Of a DNA stretch of 17,972 bases, positions 7,573 through 15,922 are shown piece after piece. The notes under the pieces are model-generated. The model did not search any database. It was not told the origin of the DNA and was given only the letters and a program-made list of their open reading frames with translations. Position 1 is the stretch's first letter. Each line of letters starts with the position of its first letter. The position numbers and the translations under genes are program-made. Origin of the DNA: SpSt-333 sp040751955 (GTDB lineage Bacteria; Bacteroidota; Ignavibacteria; UBA10030; UBA8401); contig JBFMFY010000064.1 in NCBI GenBank assembly GCA_040751955.1, positions 1-17,972 of the forward strand. The letters are read 5' to 3'.

Positions 7573-9759
7573 ATGAAACGACCCTTTAACATTCTTCTCT
7601 CGCTGCTCTTCGCCGTCTCTATTGCCGTTCCACAAGATCAGCACGACAACAAGCATCCAACGATAGGCATTGTCCTCTCCGGCGGCGGTGCCCTCGGTTT
7701 TGCTCACCTTGGAGTCTTGAAGGTCATCGATTCGCTCGGAATCCCGATCGACTATGTTGTGGGTACAAGTTTTGGAGGATTGATCGGCGGTCTGTACTCC
7801 ATCGGGTATCGCAGCGATACGTTGCAAAAAATCGTCGATGCTGTCGATTGGCCCGACATGTTCAACGATACACCAAAACGAGAAATTCTTCCCTACGTCG
7901 AAAAGAAATACGCAGGAAGGTATCACCTCCGTCTTCCTCTTAAAGGAATCACACCGACACCCCCGGCAGGAGTCATCGCCGGACAGAAGATCTCGCTCCT
8001 CCTTTCCCGCTTGACATATCACTACGGTGATGTTCATGATTTCGATTCGCTGCCGATCCCGTTCAGGTGCGTTGGGGTTGATTTGATCACGGGAAGAGAG
8101 GTGGTGATGAAACAGGGACCGATCGCCCGTGCAATGCGGGCAACAATGGCAATCCCTTCGGCGTTCACACCCGTTGAGTACGGCGATTCGCTCCTTTCGG
8201 ACGGCGGTCTGCTGAATAATTATCCCGCCGATGTTCTCAAGGACATGGGCGCAGACATCATCATCGGCGTAGATGTTTCGGCGTACAAATTCACCAGGGA
8301 TGATGCCAACGAACTTTTCAAAGTAATCAAACGTGCAGCGTCGATTCCGCGGTATCAAAAGATCGACGCCCTTCGGAAGATCACAGACGTTTACATTGAA
8401 CCGTCCCTTGACGAATTTGACATCGCCGATTTCAACAGCGAGGCAATTCGTCAGATCATCTCTCGTGGGTACGAAGCTGCACGATCGCATGTTGACGAAC
8501 TTGTAAAACTGAAAGAACAACGTACTTCCTCAACTTTCCGACAAAACGCCGAAACATTGAATAGACGGAACAATACACAATTGATCATTCACGGAATCCG
8601 CATCACCGGACAGGAAAAATTCGAATTCCAGTTCATCTATGATCTGCTCGATATTAAACCCGGACAACCGTTCTCGACAGATATCCTCGAACGTAAAATT
8701 AATGAACTGTACGCACTCGGTTATTTTGAAACCATTACCTACCACCTCGCTACAGAACATGACTCCAGCGTTACACTGACCATTCATGTGAAAGAGAAGT
8801 TATTCCGTGAACTGAACATCGGATTACATTACGACGATTTTTACCAATTGATCGCGAGAATCGGCGTGCGAGCAACAAATTTATTGCTGACCGGCGTGCG
8901 GTTCGAATCGGAGATGGATTTTTCGGGGTTGTTCCGGCTGCAGGGAAAACTTTCGTACCCTTCCCGCTCTCTCGATATGCCGATCTATCCGTATATTTCC
9001 CTGAGGTATAGAGATGTGCCGTTCAACATCCACACGACAGGTGTACTGCTTGAATACAAAGACCGGGGATTGACAATGGGTGTGGGTGCCGGGTTGACGA
9101 TCGATAAATCGTGGCTGTTTGAAGTAGAGATCGCAGATGAGATGACCAACGTACTCCCCCGCACGATCATTAGCGGCTCGAAATTGAATCACCATTTGCG
9201 GTACGGGCTATTGACCGTTTCACTCGATTACATCGATGATGTTTTTGTTCCGCGGAAAGGGATCAATATAACCTCGCAATTGGAATACAGCAGCACAGCG
9301 CTCGGTTCGGATTTCAACTACACGCGTTTCGCAACAACATTGGATAATTATGTCACGCCCTCTCCCCGGCACACAATCCGGTTCGGCGGATCATACTACA
9401 AAATATTCGACACACCGCCGCTCTACAAACGATTCGTGTTCGGCGGTCCGGAAGAATTTGTCGGTGCAGAATACCTGCAGATCAACGGTACTAATTTTAT
9501 TGTGGGTCGCGGCGAGTACCGGTACGAATACAAGAGAGATATTTTTCTGAAAGGAATCCTCAACGTTCTTATTGACCCGGATATCATTAATCCGATCAAT
9601 CCATCAACGAAGAAACCAATGTTCGGTTACGCCATCGGAGTAATGTTCACATCCATTCTCGGTCCGATAGAAATACTTATTGCTCGCGGAGAAGAGTCGT
9701 ACCTGATCGAACGCGGACAGCAGACACTCTTCCACTTTACTGCGGGAATGAAGTTTTGA
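7573..9759 (+). CDS. Patatin-like phospholipase with POTRA and outer-membrane barrel (PlpD-like)
   Basis: A 728-residue exported protein. After a signal peptide (residues 1-20) comes a patatin domain (about 29-320) with the oxyanion loop SGGGALGFAHLG, the nucleophile Ser66 in GTSFGG and the catalytic Asp210 in DGGLLNNYP; Ser-Asp dyads of this kind hydrolyse acyl esters of phospholipids. A POTRA-like domain follows (about 340-415, IHGIRITGQEKFEFQFIYD), and then an Omp85/BamA-type barrel running to a terminal Phe (FHFTAGMKF). This architecture matches type Vd autotransporter-like patatins of the PlpD kind. The ATG at 7573 is chosen because the upstream ATG at 7516 lies inside the terminator hairpin and would bury the signal peptide. 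The Shine-Dalgarno sequence is weak. It ends 6 bases from the convergent lipoprotein gene. Confidence 0.92.
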   Translation: MKRPFNILLSLLFAVSIAVPQDQHDNKHPTIGIVLSGGGALGFAHLGVLKVIDSLGIPIDYVVGTSFGGLIGGLYSIGYRSDTLQKIVDAVDWPDMFNDTPKREILPYVEKKYAGRYHLRLPLKGITPTPPAGVIAGQKISLLLSRLTYHYGDVHDFDSLPIPFRCVGVDLITGREVVMKQGPIARAMRATMAIPSAFTPVEYGDSLLSDGGLLNNYPADVLKDMGADIIIGVDVSAYKFTRDDANELFKVIKRAASIPRYQKIDALRKITDVYIEPSLDEFDIADFNSEAIRQIISRGYEAARSHVDELVKLKEQRTSSTFRQNAETLNRRNNTQLIIHGIRITGQEKFEFQFIYDLLDIKPGQPFSTDILERKINELYALGYFETITYHLATEHDSSVTLTIHVKEKLFRELNIGLHYDDFYQLIARIGVRATNLLLTGVRFESEMDFSGLFRLQGKLSYPSRSLDMPIYPYISLRYRDVPFNIHTTGVLLEYKDRGLTMGVGAGLTIDKSWLFEVEIADEMTNVLPRTIISGSKLNHHLRYGLLTVSLDYIDDVFVPRKGINITSQLEYSSTALGSDFNYTRFATTLDNYVTPSPRHTIRFGGSYYKIFDTPPLYKRFVFGGPEEFVGAEYLQINGTNFIVGRGEYRYEYKRDIFLKGILNVLIDPDIINPINPSTKKPMFGYAIGVMFTSILGPIEILIARGEESYLIERGQQTLFHFTAGMKF

Positions 9760-9765
9760 TTTCCG

Positions 9766-11577
9766 TCAGTGTATTACCGCCATTCCCGAACCAAAATTTC
9801 CTACCTCAAGAGATGCAACAACAGACCGCTTTGCAATCTCTATAATTTTAACAAGCCCGACCTTTTTCCCTCCCACAGTCGGATGATGCGGCGGATCGCT
9901 CACTCCCAAATTTTCACACGAGACGTAAAGGAAGAGTCCATCTTTTGAAACTGCAATACCGTGCGGTTCAACACCGACCGAATCAATCGTATAGTCAACC
10001 TTTCGTGCCGCTGTGTTAATGGCTGAAACGGAATGAGAATTTCTGTTTGCAACAAACACATATCCGCCGTCGGGCGTGACAGCAGGAATGAGAGGAAAGG
10101 TTCCAACAATGATTGAATCGATGATTTTCATTTGACTGATATCCATCACTCTCACTTCCCCTGACTTCCTGCATGTGATGTATGCGAACCTGCTGTCCGG
10201 CGTTATCGCAGCTTGATACGGCTCGAATTGATATGAGTACCCGATCGGCAACGCCGGTACTTTTCCGGAGACCGGAACTGTATTGACGATTGAATTATCT
10301 GAAGTCTGAATGACCGAAACGTTGTCGGACAACGAATTCATCACAAGCACATATTTGAAATCCGGCGTGATGGAAACTCCGTGCGGTTTCAACATTGCAG
10401 GGCTGCCGAGATCGGCAATCTTCGTCATTGATCCGGTTGCAACAAGCGAGATGTTTGTTTTTGCATTTTCAAAATTAGTAACGTACGCTGTATCGCCATT
10501 CCTTGACAGTGCAACCTGCGCGGGAGACGAGAGTCCCGTCGTAAGCTCTCCCACTTTTGCATTGTCGGAGACTCTGTATTTCAGCAATTTGCTGCCGCCG
10601 ATAAGATTGACATAGTAATATTGATTCTGCCAATCAACGGTAACATTATGCGGTGCCTGCGGCGGTGCAGTTGACGTATTCTCAACACCGGTCGTGATAT
10701 ACCGGGCAATTTTATTCTTATCCAGGTCGATAACCGCCGTGAGATCTTCTCCCTGATTTGTTACATAACCCCATCCACGCGCCGGCATTGTTGAATATGC
10801 AACCGTTCCGTCATCATTCTTCGCTCCGTCATCAATCCACCGGATCAACAGGTCGCGCAACTCGGTGGGGAATGCAAATCCCGGCGGCATTGTTGGTTGT
10901 GCAACCGGTGCAACGGTTGTGTCTCTATTGAGATGCTGAATGATATGGCTTTTCCGCGCGCGGTACGGAACAATTTGTGCAACCTCATCGGTACCGTACA
11001 GCGCATTCGCCCATGACGTCAACGAAAATTCCGAACCGCCGTGCAACGATTTTTGGAATTTGTGATTTCCGCTCTCCGTTTCACCTCCGTGGCAGCCGTG
11101 CATGGCGCACCCGCCGGTGAAGATCGGTTGGATATGTTCGGAATACTTTATTTGGTTTGTCGGGACGGACGCCGGATCAAACGGAATGATCGCAGCAGTT
11201 TTATACTCTCCCTTTTTAACACCTTCGTCTGCATCGGGTGCTTCCGGAACAATCGAATAATAATATGTCACTCCATTGGACAGCGATGAATCGACAATGA
11301 ACGATATCGTCGGAGCCATCGATAACAAATTTATCTCTGCAATGCGGGTGGCACTCTCTTCATCAAACGTTGGAACCGAATGTCTGTACACTATTAGCCG
11401 TGTCGCCAGCGACGTTGATTCGATTTCCCAGCTAAGAATAGCTTTTTTATTGGTGCCAACTCCATACACTTTACTGACGGTAACATTCGGATCGGTGGGA
11501 AGAGTGATGGATCCTTCATCTTTGCACCCAAGCAGAAAAAAAAGTCCTATGAGGACTTTGACCAATACATTTTTCAT
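9766..11577 (-). CDS. Lipoprotein with cytochrome-c-like CX4CH domain and YVTN-type beta-propeller
   Basis: A 603-residue lipoprotein with lipobox FFLLGC (Cys18). Residues about 35-125 look like a fibronectin-type domain. From about 145 to 250 the sequence follows the pattern of cytochrome-c-like domains of large secreted proteins: HIQPIFTGGC, then C157-AMHG-C162-H163, later PTMPPGF (Met230, a possible axial ligand) and LIRWIDDGA. The haem motif is CX4CH rather than CX2CH, a spacing known from tetrahaem cytochromes c3, so haem attachment is plausible but unproven. From about 270 on there are propeller repeats of the YVTN type (TPDGGYVFVANRNSHSVSAI, SKDGLFLYVSCEN). The longer reading frame starting at 11709 is rejected because the lipoprotein signal begins at 11577. 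A role in periplasmic or surface electron transfer or binding is inferred only. Confidence 0.83.
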   Translation of the reverse strand: MKNVLVKVLIGLFFLLGCKDEGSITLPTDPNVTVSKVYGVGTNKKAILSWEIESTSLATRLIVYRHSVPTFDEESATRIAEINLLSMAPTISFIVDSSLSNGVTYYYSIVPEAPDADEGVKKGEYKTAAIIPFDPASVPTNQIKYSEHIQPIFTGGCAMHGCHGGETESGNHKFQKSLHGGSEFSLTSWANALYGTDEVAQIVPYRARKSHIIQHLNRDTTVAPVAQPTMPPGFAFPTELRDLLIRWIDDGAKNDDGTVAYSTMPARGWGYVTNQGEDLTAVIDLDKNKIARYITTGVENTSTAPPQAPHNVTVDWQNQYYYVNLIGGSKLLKYRVSDNAKVGELTTGLSSPAQVALSRNGDTAYVTNFENAKTNISLVATGSMTKIADLGSPAMLKPHGVSITPDFKYVLVMNSLSDNVSVIQTSDNSIVNTVPVSGKVPALPIGYSYQFEPYQAAITPDSRFAYITCRKSGEVRVMDISQMKIIDSIIVGTFPLIPAVTPDGGYVFVANRNSHSVSAINTAARKVDYTIDSVGVEPHGIAVSKDGLFLYVSCENLGVSDPPHHPTVGGKKVGLVKIIEIAKRSVVASLEVGNFGSGMAVIH

Positions 11578-11611
11578 GAATTTAAGATTGTGGATGGAAA
11601 TATCTTGAATC

Positions 11612-11640
11612 AATATAGAAAACAAAGATTGCTGTTTCAA
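11612..11640 (-). promoter_or_regulatory. Candidate promoter of the CX4CH lipoprotein gene
   Basis: On the minus strand, TTGAAA (11635-11640) and TATATT (11612-11617) are spaced by exactly 17 bases. This is the best promoter match in the window. The expected start point leaves a leader of about 28 bases. No Shine-Dalgarno sequence precedes the ATG. Confidence 0.5.
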
Positions 11641-11657
11641 CCATTTCGGTGTATCTT
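11629..11657 (+). promoter_or_regulatory. Candidate promoter of the SDR-like gene, back to back with the lipoprotein promoter
   Basis: TTGCTG (11629-11634) and TATCTT (11652-11657) are spaced by 17 bases and point towards the gene at 11721. The -35 boxes of the two divergent candidates are adjacent (11629-11634 and 11635-11640), so both promoters cannot easily be bound at once. The -35 match is weak. Confidence 0.35.
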
Positions 11658-11720
11658 TACTGCGCATCGGCGGAAGCAAACATCTTCCCCTGCATAAAAT
11701 TTTTCTCAAACAGAGGATGT

Positions 11721-13418
11721 ATGGTCATCAACAATAAAACCGTTCTCGTGCTTGGCGGATGGGGACTCGTCGGTTCCGCGATCTGCCGCAGATTGATGGA
11801 AGAAAAACCCAAACGCATCATTCTCACCTCATTAAAAGAATCGGAAGCAAAAGAAGCGTGCGAGCAAATGCGTTCCGAATATCCTAAAGCAGGAAGAAGT
11901 TTTTTTGTCCCTTGGTGGGGAAATATTTTCGTGCGGAACGAATTCAAAGATCTCACCCGCGAAGAGATCCTTTCCGATCAGCATAAACGGTCAAAATTTA
12001 TCGACGATATCATCGACGAATTGACCGCCGATGTGCTTGAGCGCTCTGCGCTGTATCAACTCCTCAATAAATATAAACCTGATGTCGTTGTCGATTGCAT
12101 CAATTCTGCGACCGCCATTGCGTATCAGGATATCTTTCAGAGCTCGCGCGATGTAATGCTGGCGCTGAAGAACAATGCTGCAAATGTACGCGAAACTGTT
12201 GAACGGCTTCTCGCTACACAGTACACGCCGCAATTGATCCGCCACGTGCAGATCTTTTACCGGTCGATGAATGAAGCAAAGACAGGCATTTATGTGAAGA
12301 TCGGCACAAGCGGCACCGGTGGTATGGGATTGAATATCCCTTACACGCATAGCGAAGAAAAACCGTCACGCGTACTTCTCAGCAAATCTGTCGTTGCCGG
12401 CGCTCATACGCTTCTTCTCTTTTTGATGGGACGAACGCCTGATGCCCCGATTACAAAAGAAATCAAACCGACCGGTGCAATTGCATGGAAAAAAATCGCG
12501 TACGGAGAGATCGCAAAGCGCGGCAAACCGATTGAACTTGTCGATTGCACGCCGGAAAAAGGGGTAGAATTAAAAGGTAAGTTCCAGATCAGAATGAACA
12601 GAGGCACTGCCGAACCGACCGGCGAACGGCTGAAGTCCGTCTTTATCGACACGGGTGAGAACGGGATTTTTTCCCGCGGCGAATTCGAAGCAATTGCAAC
12701 GCCGGGGCAAATGGAATATGTAACTCCTGAAGAGATCGCAGAAGCAGTCGTTTACGAGATCAAAGGAGGGAACACCGGACACGACATCATCAATGCGCTC
12801 GACAATGCAACGCTTTCACCGACGTATCGTGCTGGTTTCATGTTCCAAAGCGCTATCGAGCGGATGAAGCAATTGGAAAAAGAACACAGCGTTGACAGTG
12901 TCGCGTTCGAAATGCTCGGTCCGCCGCGGCTCTCAAAATTATTGTACGAAGCGCATCTGCTGAAACTGACGTACGGCACTACGAAAAACGTCTTAAAGAC
13001 ACAGGCAAAACAGATCTCAGCCGATCTCACAACGCTTATCTCAAAAGAAGAACAGCTTCGCTCGCAGATCATTTCCATCGGCATTCCCATCTTAATGCCG
13101 GACGGCAAAACATTGCTGCGCGGCAACGAAGTGAAGATACCGCCGTACCGCGGCGTGAACGAATTGCCGATCAACGCTGCCGCAATCGAAGATTGGGCTC
13201 ACAACGGCTGGGTCGATCTGCGCGTGTCGAATATGGAGAGGTGGAAATCGAGACTTGCGGTGATCATGAAAGAAGTGGAAGCTTCGATTAAAGGAGACAC
13301 AAGTTCTCGTCATTTCCGCACCGCAGAGTATTGGGACCGTTTTGAAAATATCGACGAAGGAAAACTTGTCGGATGGATCTTTACCGAAGAAGAAAAAGGG
13401 AAACGCATGAAATCGTAA
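11721..13418 (+). CDS. NAD(P)-binding Rossmann-fold (SDR-like) protein of unknown substrate
   Basis: A 565-residue protein with an N-terminal dinucleotide-binding fold: a beta strand followed by GGWGLVGS (G12 onward), then a helix and further alternating strands and helices, including VVVDCINSATA. It resembles extended short-chain dehydrogenases/epimerases but is about twice as long. The C-terminal half, from about residue 330, has no motif I recognise and looks cytoplasmic. A clear YxxxK catalytic pair is not obvious. GTSGTGGMGLNIPYTHSEE near residue 195 is glycine-rich and may touch the cofactor or substrate. The ATG at 11721 follows AGAGGA by 3 bases; the longer in-frame extension from 11649 is rejected because it overlaps the promoter region and has a cysteine-rich, unlikely composition. 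The gene ends before a strong terminator. Confidence 0.78.
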   Translation: MVINNKTVLVLGGWGLVGSAICRRLMEEKPKRIILTSLKESEAKEACEQMRSEYPKAGRSFFVPWWGNIFVRNEFKDLTREEILSDQHKRSKFIDDIIDELTADVLERSALYQLLNKYKPDVVVDCINSATAIAYQDIFQSSRDVMLALKNNAANVRETVERLLATQYTPQLIRHVQIFYRSMNEAKTGIYVKIGTSGTGGMGLNIPYTHSEEKPSRVLLSKSVVAGAHTLLLFLMGRTPDAPITKEIKPTGAIAWKKIAYGEIAKRGKPIELVDCTPEKGVELKGKFQIRMNRGTAEPTGERLKSVFIDTGENGIFSRGEFEAIATPGQMEYVTPEEIAEAVVYEIKGGNTGHDIINALDNATLSPTYRAGFMFQSAIERMKQLEKEHSVDSVAFEMLGPPRLSKLLYEAHLLKLTYGTTKNVLKTQAKQISADLTTLISKEEQLRSQIISIGIPILMPDGKTLLRGNEVKIPPYRGVNELPINAAAIEDWAHNGWVDLRVSNMERWKSRLAVIMKEVEASIKGDTSSRHFRTAEYWDRFENIDEGKLVGWIFTEEEKGKRMKS

Positions 13419-13444
13419 GTTGTATAGCTTTAACCTCATTCTTC

Positions 13445-13478
13445 AAAAGGCATCTTGAATCAGCAAGATGCCTTTTTT
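13445..13478 (+). terminator. Rho-independent terminator after the SDR-like gene
   Basis: A perfect 13-base stem (AAAAGGCATCTTG at 13445-13457 and CAAGATGCCTTTT at 13464-13476) with loop AATCAG, ending in a run of six T. It separates the SDR-like gene from the aminotransferase gene. Confidence 0.92.
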
Positions 13479-13494
13479 GTTATCCCGTTTTTTT

Positions 13495-13500
13495 TATATT
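13495..13500 (+). promoter_or_regulatory. Candidate -10 box for a leaderless alaC transcript
   Basis: TATATT lies 8 bases before the alaC ATG (13509). No Shine-Dalgarno sequence precedes the ATG. If used, transcription would begin at or within a base or two of the start codon. The -35 region falls in the T run of the terminator and matches poorly. Confidence 0.25.
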
Positions 13501-13508
13501 ACAGTGTC

Positions 13509-14675
13509 ATGAAAAATTTCGAACGGCTCAACCGCCTTCCACCCTACGTCTTCGCCATCGTCAACGAATTGAAGATGAGCGCCCGCCGCAACGGCGAAGA
13601 CATCATCGACCTCGGCATGGGAAATCCCGACCAGCCGACGCCGCAGCATATCGTTGATAAATTGACCGAAGCATCGCAAAAAGGATACAACCATCGCTAT
13701 TCAGCATCAAAAGGGATCTACAAACTACGTCTGGCGATCAGCGATTGGTATAAAAGAAAATACAACGTCGATCTTGATCCGGAAACAGAAACCGTAGCAA
13801 CGATCGGCTCTAAAGAAGGATTATCGCATCTTGCGCTTGCCGTTTCGGGTCCTGGCGATACGATCCTCTGTCCATCCCCTGCATATCCGATCCATCCTTA
13901 TGCATTCGTCATTGCAGGTGCACAGGTCATCCATGTTCCGATGGAACCGTTCGCCGGATTTTATGATCGCATTGCCCAGTCGTACACACAAACATGGCCC
14001 AAACCAAAATTTCTTGTATTGAATTTTCCAAATAATCCGACGACTGCAACGGTTGATCTTTCGTTTATTGAAATGATCGTTGCATTTGCGAAACAGAACA
14101 ACCTGTACATAATCCACGATCTTGCGTACGGAGATCTCGGCTTCGATGGATATCAGGCACCGTCAATCTTGCAAATACCAAACGCGCGTGACGTTGCTGT
14201 GGAATTCTACACACTGTCAAAAAGTTACAACATGCCCGGCTGGCGGGTCGGATTTTGCGTTGGAAACAGAACGATCGTCGGCGCATTGATCAAAATAAAG
14301 AGTTATCTTGACTACGGCATGTTCCAACCGATCCAGATCGCAGCGATTGCCGCATTGAACGGTCCGCAGGATTGCGTACAGGAGATCACCACGATGTATC
14401 AAGCGCGCCGCGACGTGCTTGTTGACGGATTGCAGAAACTCGGATGGGAAATTGAAAAACCGAAAGCATCGATGTTTGTCTGGGGAAGAATACCCGAACA
14501 GTTCCGCTCGTCTAGCTCGCTCGAATTTGCAAAGTTGCTGGTGACGAAAGCCAAAGTAGCAGTGTCTCCGGGAATCGGTTTCGGCGATGCAGGAGAAGGA
14601 TATGTGAGGTTTGCGCTCATTGAAAACGAACAGCGGATCCGTCAGGCGCTAAGAGGAATGAAGAATCTCCTATGA
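13509..14675 (+). CDS. alaC: PLP-dependent aminotransferase, AlaC type (alanine-forming)
   Basis: A 388-residue fold-type I aminotransferase. Large parts follow the AlaC pattern: RLPPYVFAIVNELKMSARR at the N terminus, DLGMGNPDQPTP, IGSKEGLSHLALA, NFPNNPTTATV, HDLAYGDLGFDG, the PLP-binding Lys238 in TLSKSYNMPGWRVGF, KASMFVWGRIPEQF and SPGIGFGDAGEGYVRFALIEN. AlaC transfers an amino group from glutamate to pyruvate to give alanine; LL-diaminopimelate aminotransferases are close relatives, so the substrate is not certain. The start is ATG 13509, since the upstream extension from 13455 runs through the terminator. Its stop overlaps the next gene by 4 bases (ATGA), suggesting translational coupling. 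Confidence 0.92.
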   Translation: MKNFERLNRLPPYVFAIVNELKMSARRNGEDIIDLGMGNPDQPTPQHIVDKLTEASQKGYNHRYSASKGIYKLRLAISDWYKRKYNVDLDPETETVATIGSKEGLSHLALAVSGPGDTILCPSPAYPIHPYAFVIAGAQVIHVPMEPFAGFYDRIAQSYTQTWPKPKFLVLNFPNNPTTATVDLSFIEMIVAFAKQNNLYIIHDLAYGDLGFDGYQAPSILQIPNARDVAVEFYTLSKSYNMPGWRVGFCVGNRTIVGALIKIKSYLDYGMFQPIQIAAIAALNGPQDCVQEITTMYQARRDVLVDGLQKLGWEIEKPKASMFVWGRIPEQFRSSSSLEFAKLLVTKAKVAVSPGIGFGDAGEGYVRFALIENEQRIRQALRGMKNLL

Positions 14676-15922
14676 AATCTACTGCCTCGCTTACCAAAAT
14701 AGTAAATGCTTCTGTCATTGCGAGGGAGTCCTGTTTTGTTAAGGACGACCGAAGCAATCTTCTGCTTGCCCAACTAATGACAAGATTGCTTCACCAAAAA
14801 ACGGCTCGCAATGACAACCGAACGACTATCTTACTTTTCGTTGTAATTCTTCTTCCGCAAGTTATCTTCGCACAATCAAATCCTAATTTCAACGTCACTC
14901 TCCGTTTAGATTACTCGTCGATCGACGCGTTGATTGAACTGAGCGAAGGACGGATCGCAAATGTCAACCGCGTTGCGGAACTGCGCGGCAACCAAATCGC
15001 AGCGGCAACAAGTGCGCTGCTCGCTCGGCAGCAGTATTCTTCCGCAGATTTTGCACGTGAACTGGAACGGTTCCGTAACGGATCAATCACATCGAATGAT
15101 ATTTTCGGGTTGAATGCTACAGCGGCACACTTGCAAAAAATTAAACTGCTGTTACTGGAAACAAAGAAGCGGCAATTGGACAGAAAAATCGTCGCCACGC
15201 TTGAATCATTCTTCCCGCAAAACGCCCGCATTACAGCCTCCATACCGGTTTATTTTGTTGCACACGGAAACGAGAACGCCGCCGCATTCGTACGCAGCGT
15301 AGCGTGGGTGAACAACACACCGCGATTTGTGGGAGAAGGGAAAGGAGAATTGACGATCGTCGTAAACCTGACCCGCTCGGCACAATATATCCAGGAAGTG
15401 CAACTACAATTCGTGGATATGATGAGTACGCTCGCGCACGAAACATTTCACGCTGTATTCGGCATCTATCAGAACTCATCCCCCATGTGGCAGCAACTTC
15501 ATCGCCAGTACGAACCGTATTGGACGCTGGCGGAGCTTGTACAGAACGAGGGAATCGCATACTTGATCTCTGCGCAGCAGCGGACAGGTGCTCATCTTTC
15601 GGCAGCACAATTGGCGAGTGCCAAACAAGCCGTTGCTTCGCTCAACAGCGCGCTGAAGGAACTCACGTCTCCATCCGTACCGCCGGCACGTGCTCGTGAA
15701 TTGATCATGAACTCCAACCTCTCCGGCTCCTACGAAAAAAACTACGGCGCAACGGCTGGGCTCCTGATGGCATACTCGATCGATGCAAAATTAGGGCGTG
15801 TGTCGCTGAATGAAACGATCCAGAACGGCGTTGGAGATTTTTTTGCGAAATATCAGGAACTGACGAACCAGTACGGAGAATTGCCGAAGTTTGATGATGA
15901 TGTGATGAAGGCGTTAAAATAG
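14672..15922 (+). CDS. Secreted putative zinc metallopeptidase (HExxH), DUF5700-like
   Basis: A protein of 416 residues if read from the ATG overlapping alaC. A hydrophobic signal segment lies at residues 51-69 (TTILLFVVILLPQVIFAQS), so the mature part begins near 70. The zinc motif is His256-Glu257-Thr-Phe-His260 (LAHETFHAVFG), with Glu293 in NEGIAYL as the likely third ligand, as in gluzincin-type peptidases; it resembles DUF5700-type putative peptidases. The region before the signal is coded by a palindromic repeat (codons about 14-49), so the true start is doubtful. ATG 14777 (residue 36), inside the right arm of the repeat, would give a normal signal peptide with a basic n-region. Neither start has a Shine-Dalgarno sequence. 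The substrate is unknown. Confidence 0.72.
   Translation: MKSTASLTKIVNASVIARESCFVKDDRSNLLLAQLMTRLLHQKTARNDNRTTILLFVVILLPQVIFAQSNPNFNVTLRLDYSSIDALIELSEGRIANVNRVAELRGNQIAAATSALLARQQYSSADFARELERFRNGSITSNDIFGLNATAAHLQKIKLLLLETKKRQLDRKIVATLESFFPQNARITASIPVYFVAHGNENAAAFVRSVAWVNNTPRFVGEGKGELTIVVNLTRSAQYIQEVQLQFVDMMSTLAHETFHAVFGIYQNSSPMWQQLHRQYEPYWTLAELVQNEGIAYLISAQQRTGAHLSAAQLASAKQAVASLNSALKELTSPSVPPARARELIMNSNLSGSYEKNYGATAGLLMAYSIDAKLGRVSLNETIQNGVGDFFAKYQELTNQYGELPKFDDDVMKALK
14713..14816. repeat. Palindromic dispersed repeat (REP/MITE-like), copy 1, inside a coding region
   Basis: The outer arms TGTCATTGCGAG (14713-14724) and CTCGCAATGACA (14805-14816) are perfect inverted repeats. The inner arms GAAGCAATCTT (14751-14761) and AAGATTGCTTC (14782-14792) are also perfect. 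Total length is 104 bases. A second copy with the same arms lies at 17741-17846. Repeats with these arms are scattered in many bacterial genomes and are normally intergenic; here the element sits in the open frame of the HExxH protein. Confidence 0.85.

Noticed and set aside
7477..8520. Long 347-codon minus-strand open frame opposite the patatin gene
   Set aside because: It is antisense to a gene with clear catalytic motifs and its translation is cysteine- and arginine-rich with no recognisable domain; a codon-usage shadow.
11578..11709. 44-residue N-terminal extension of the CX4CH lipoprotein from 11709
   Set aside because: It would precede the lipoprotein signal, overlap the candidate promoters and use a cysteine/arginine-rich unlikely sequence.
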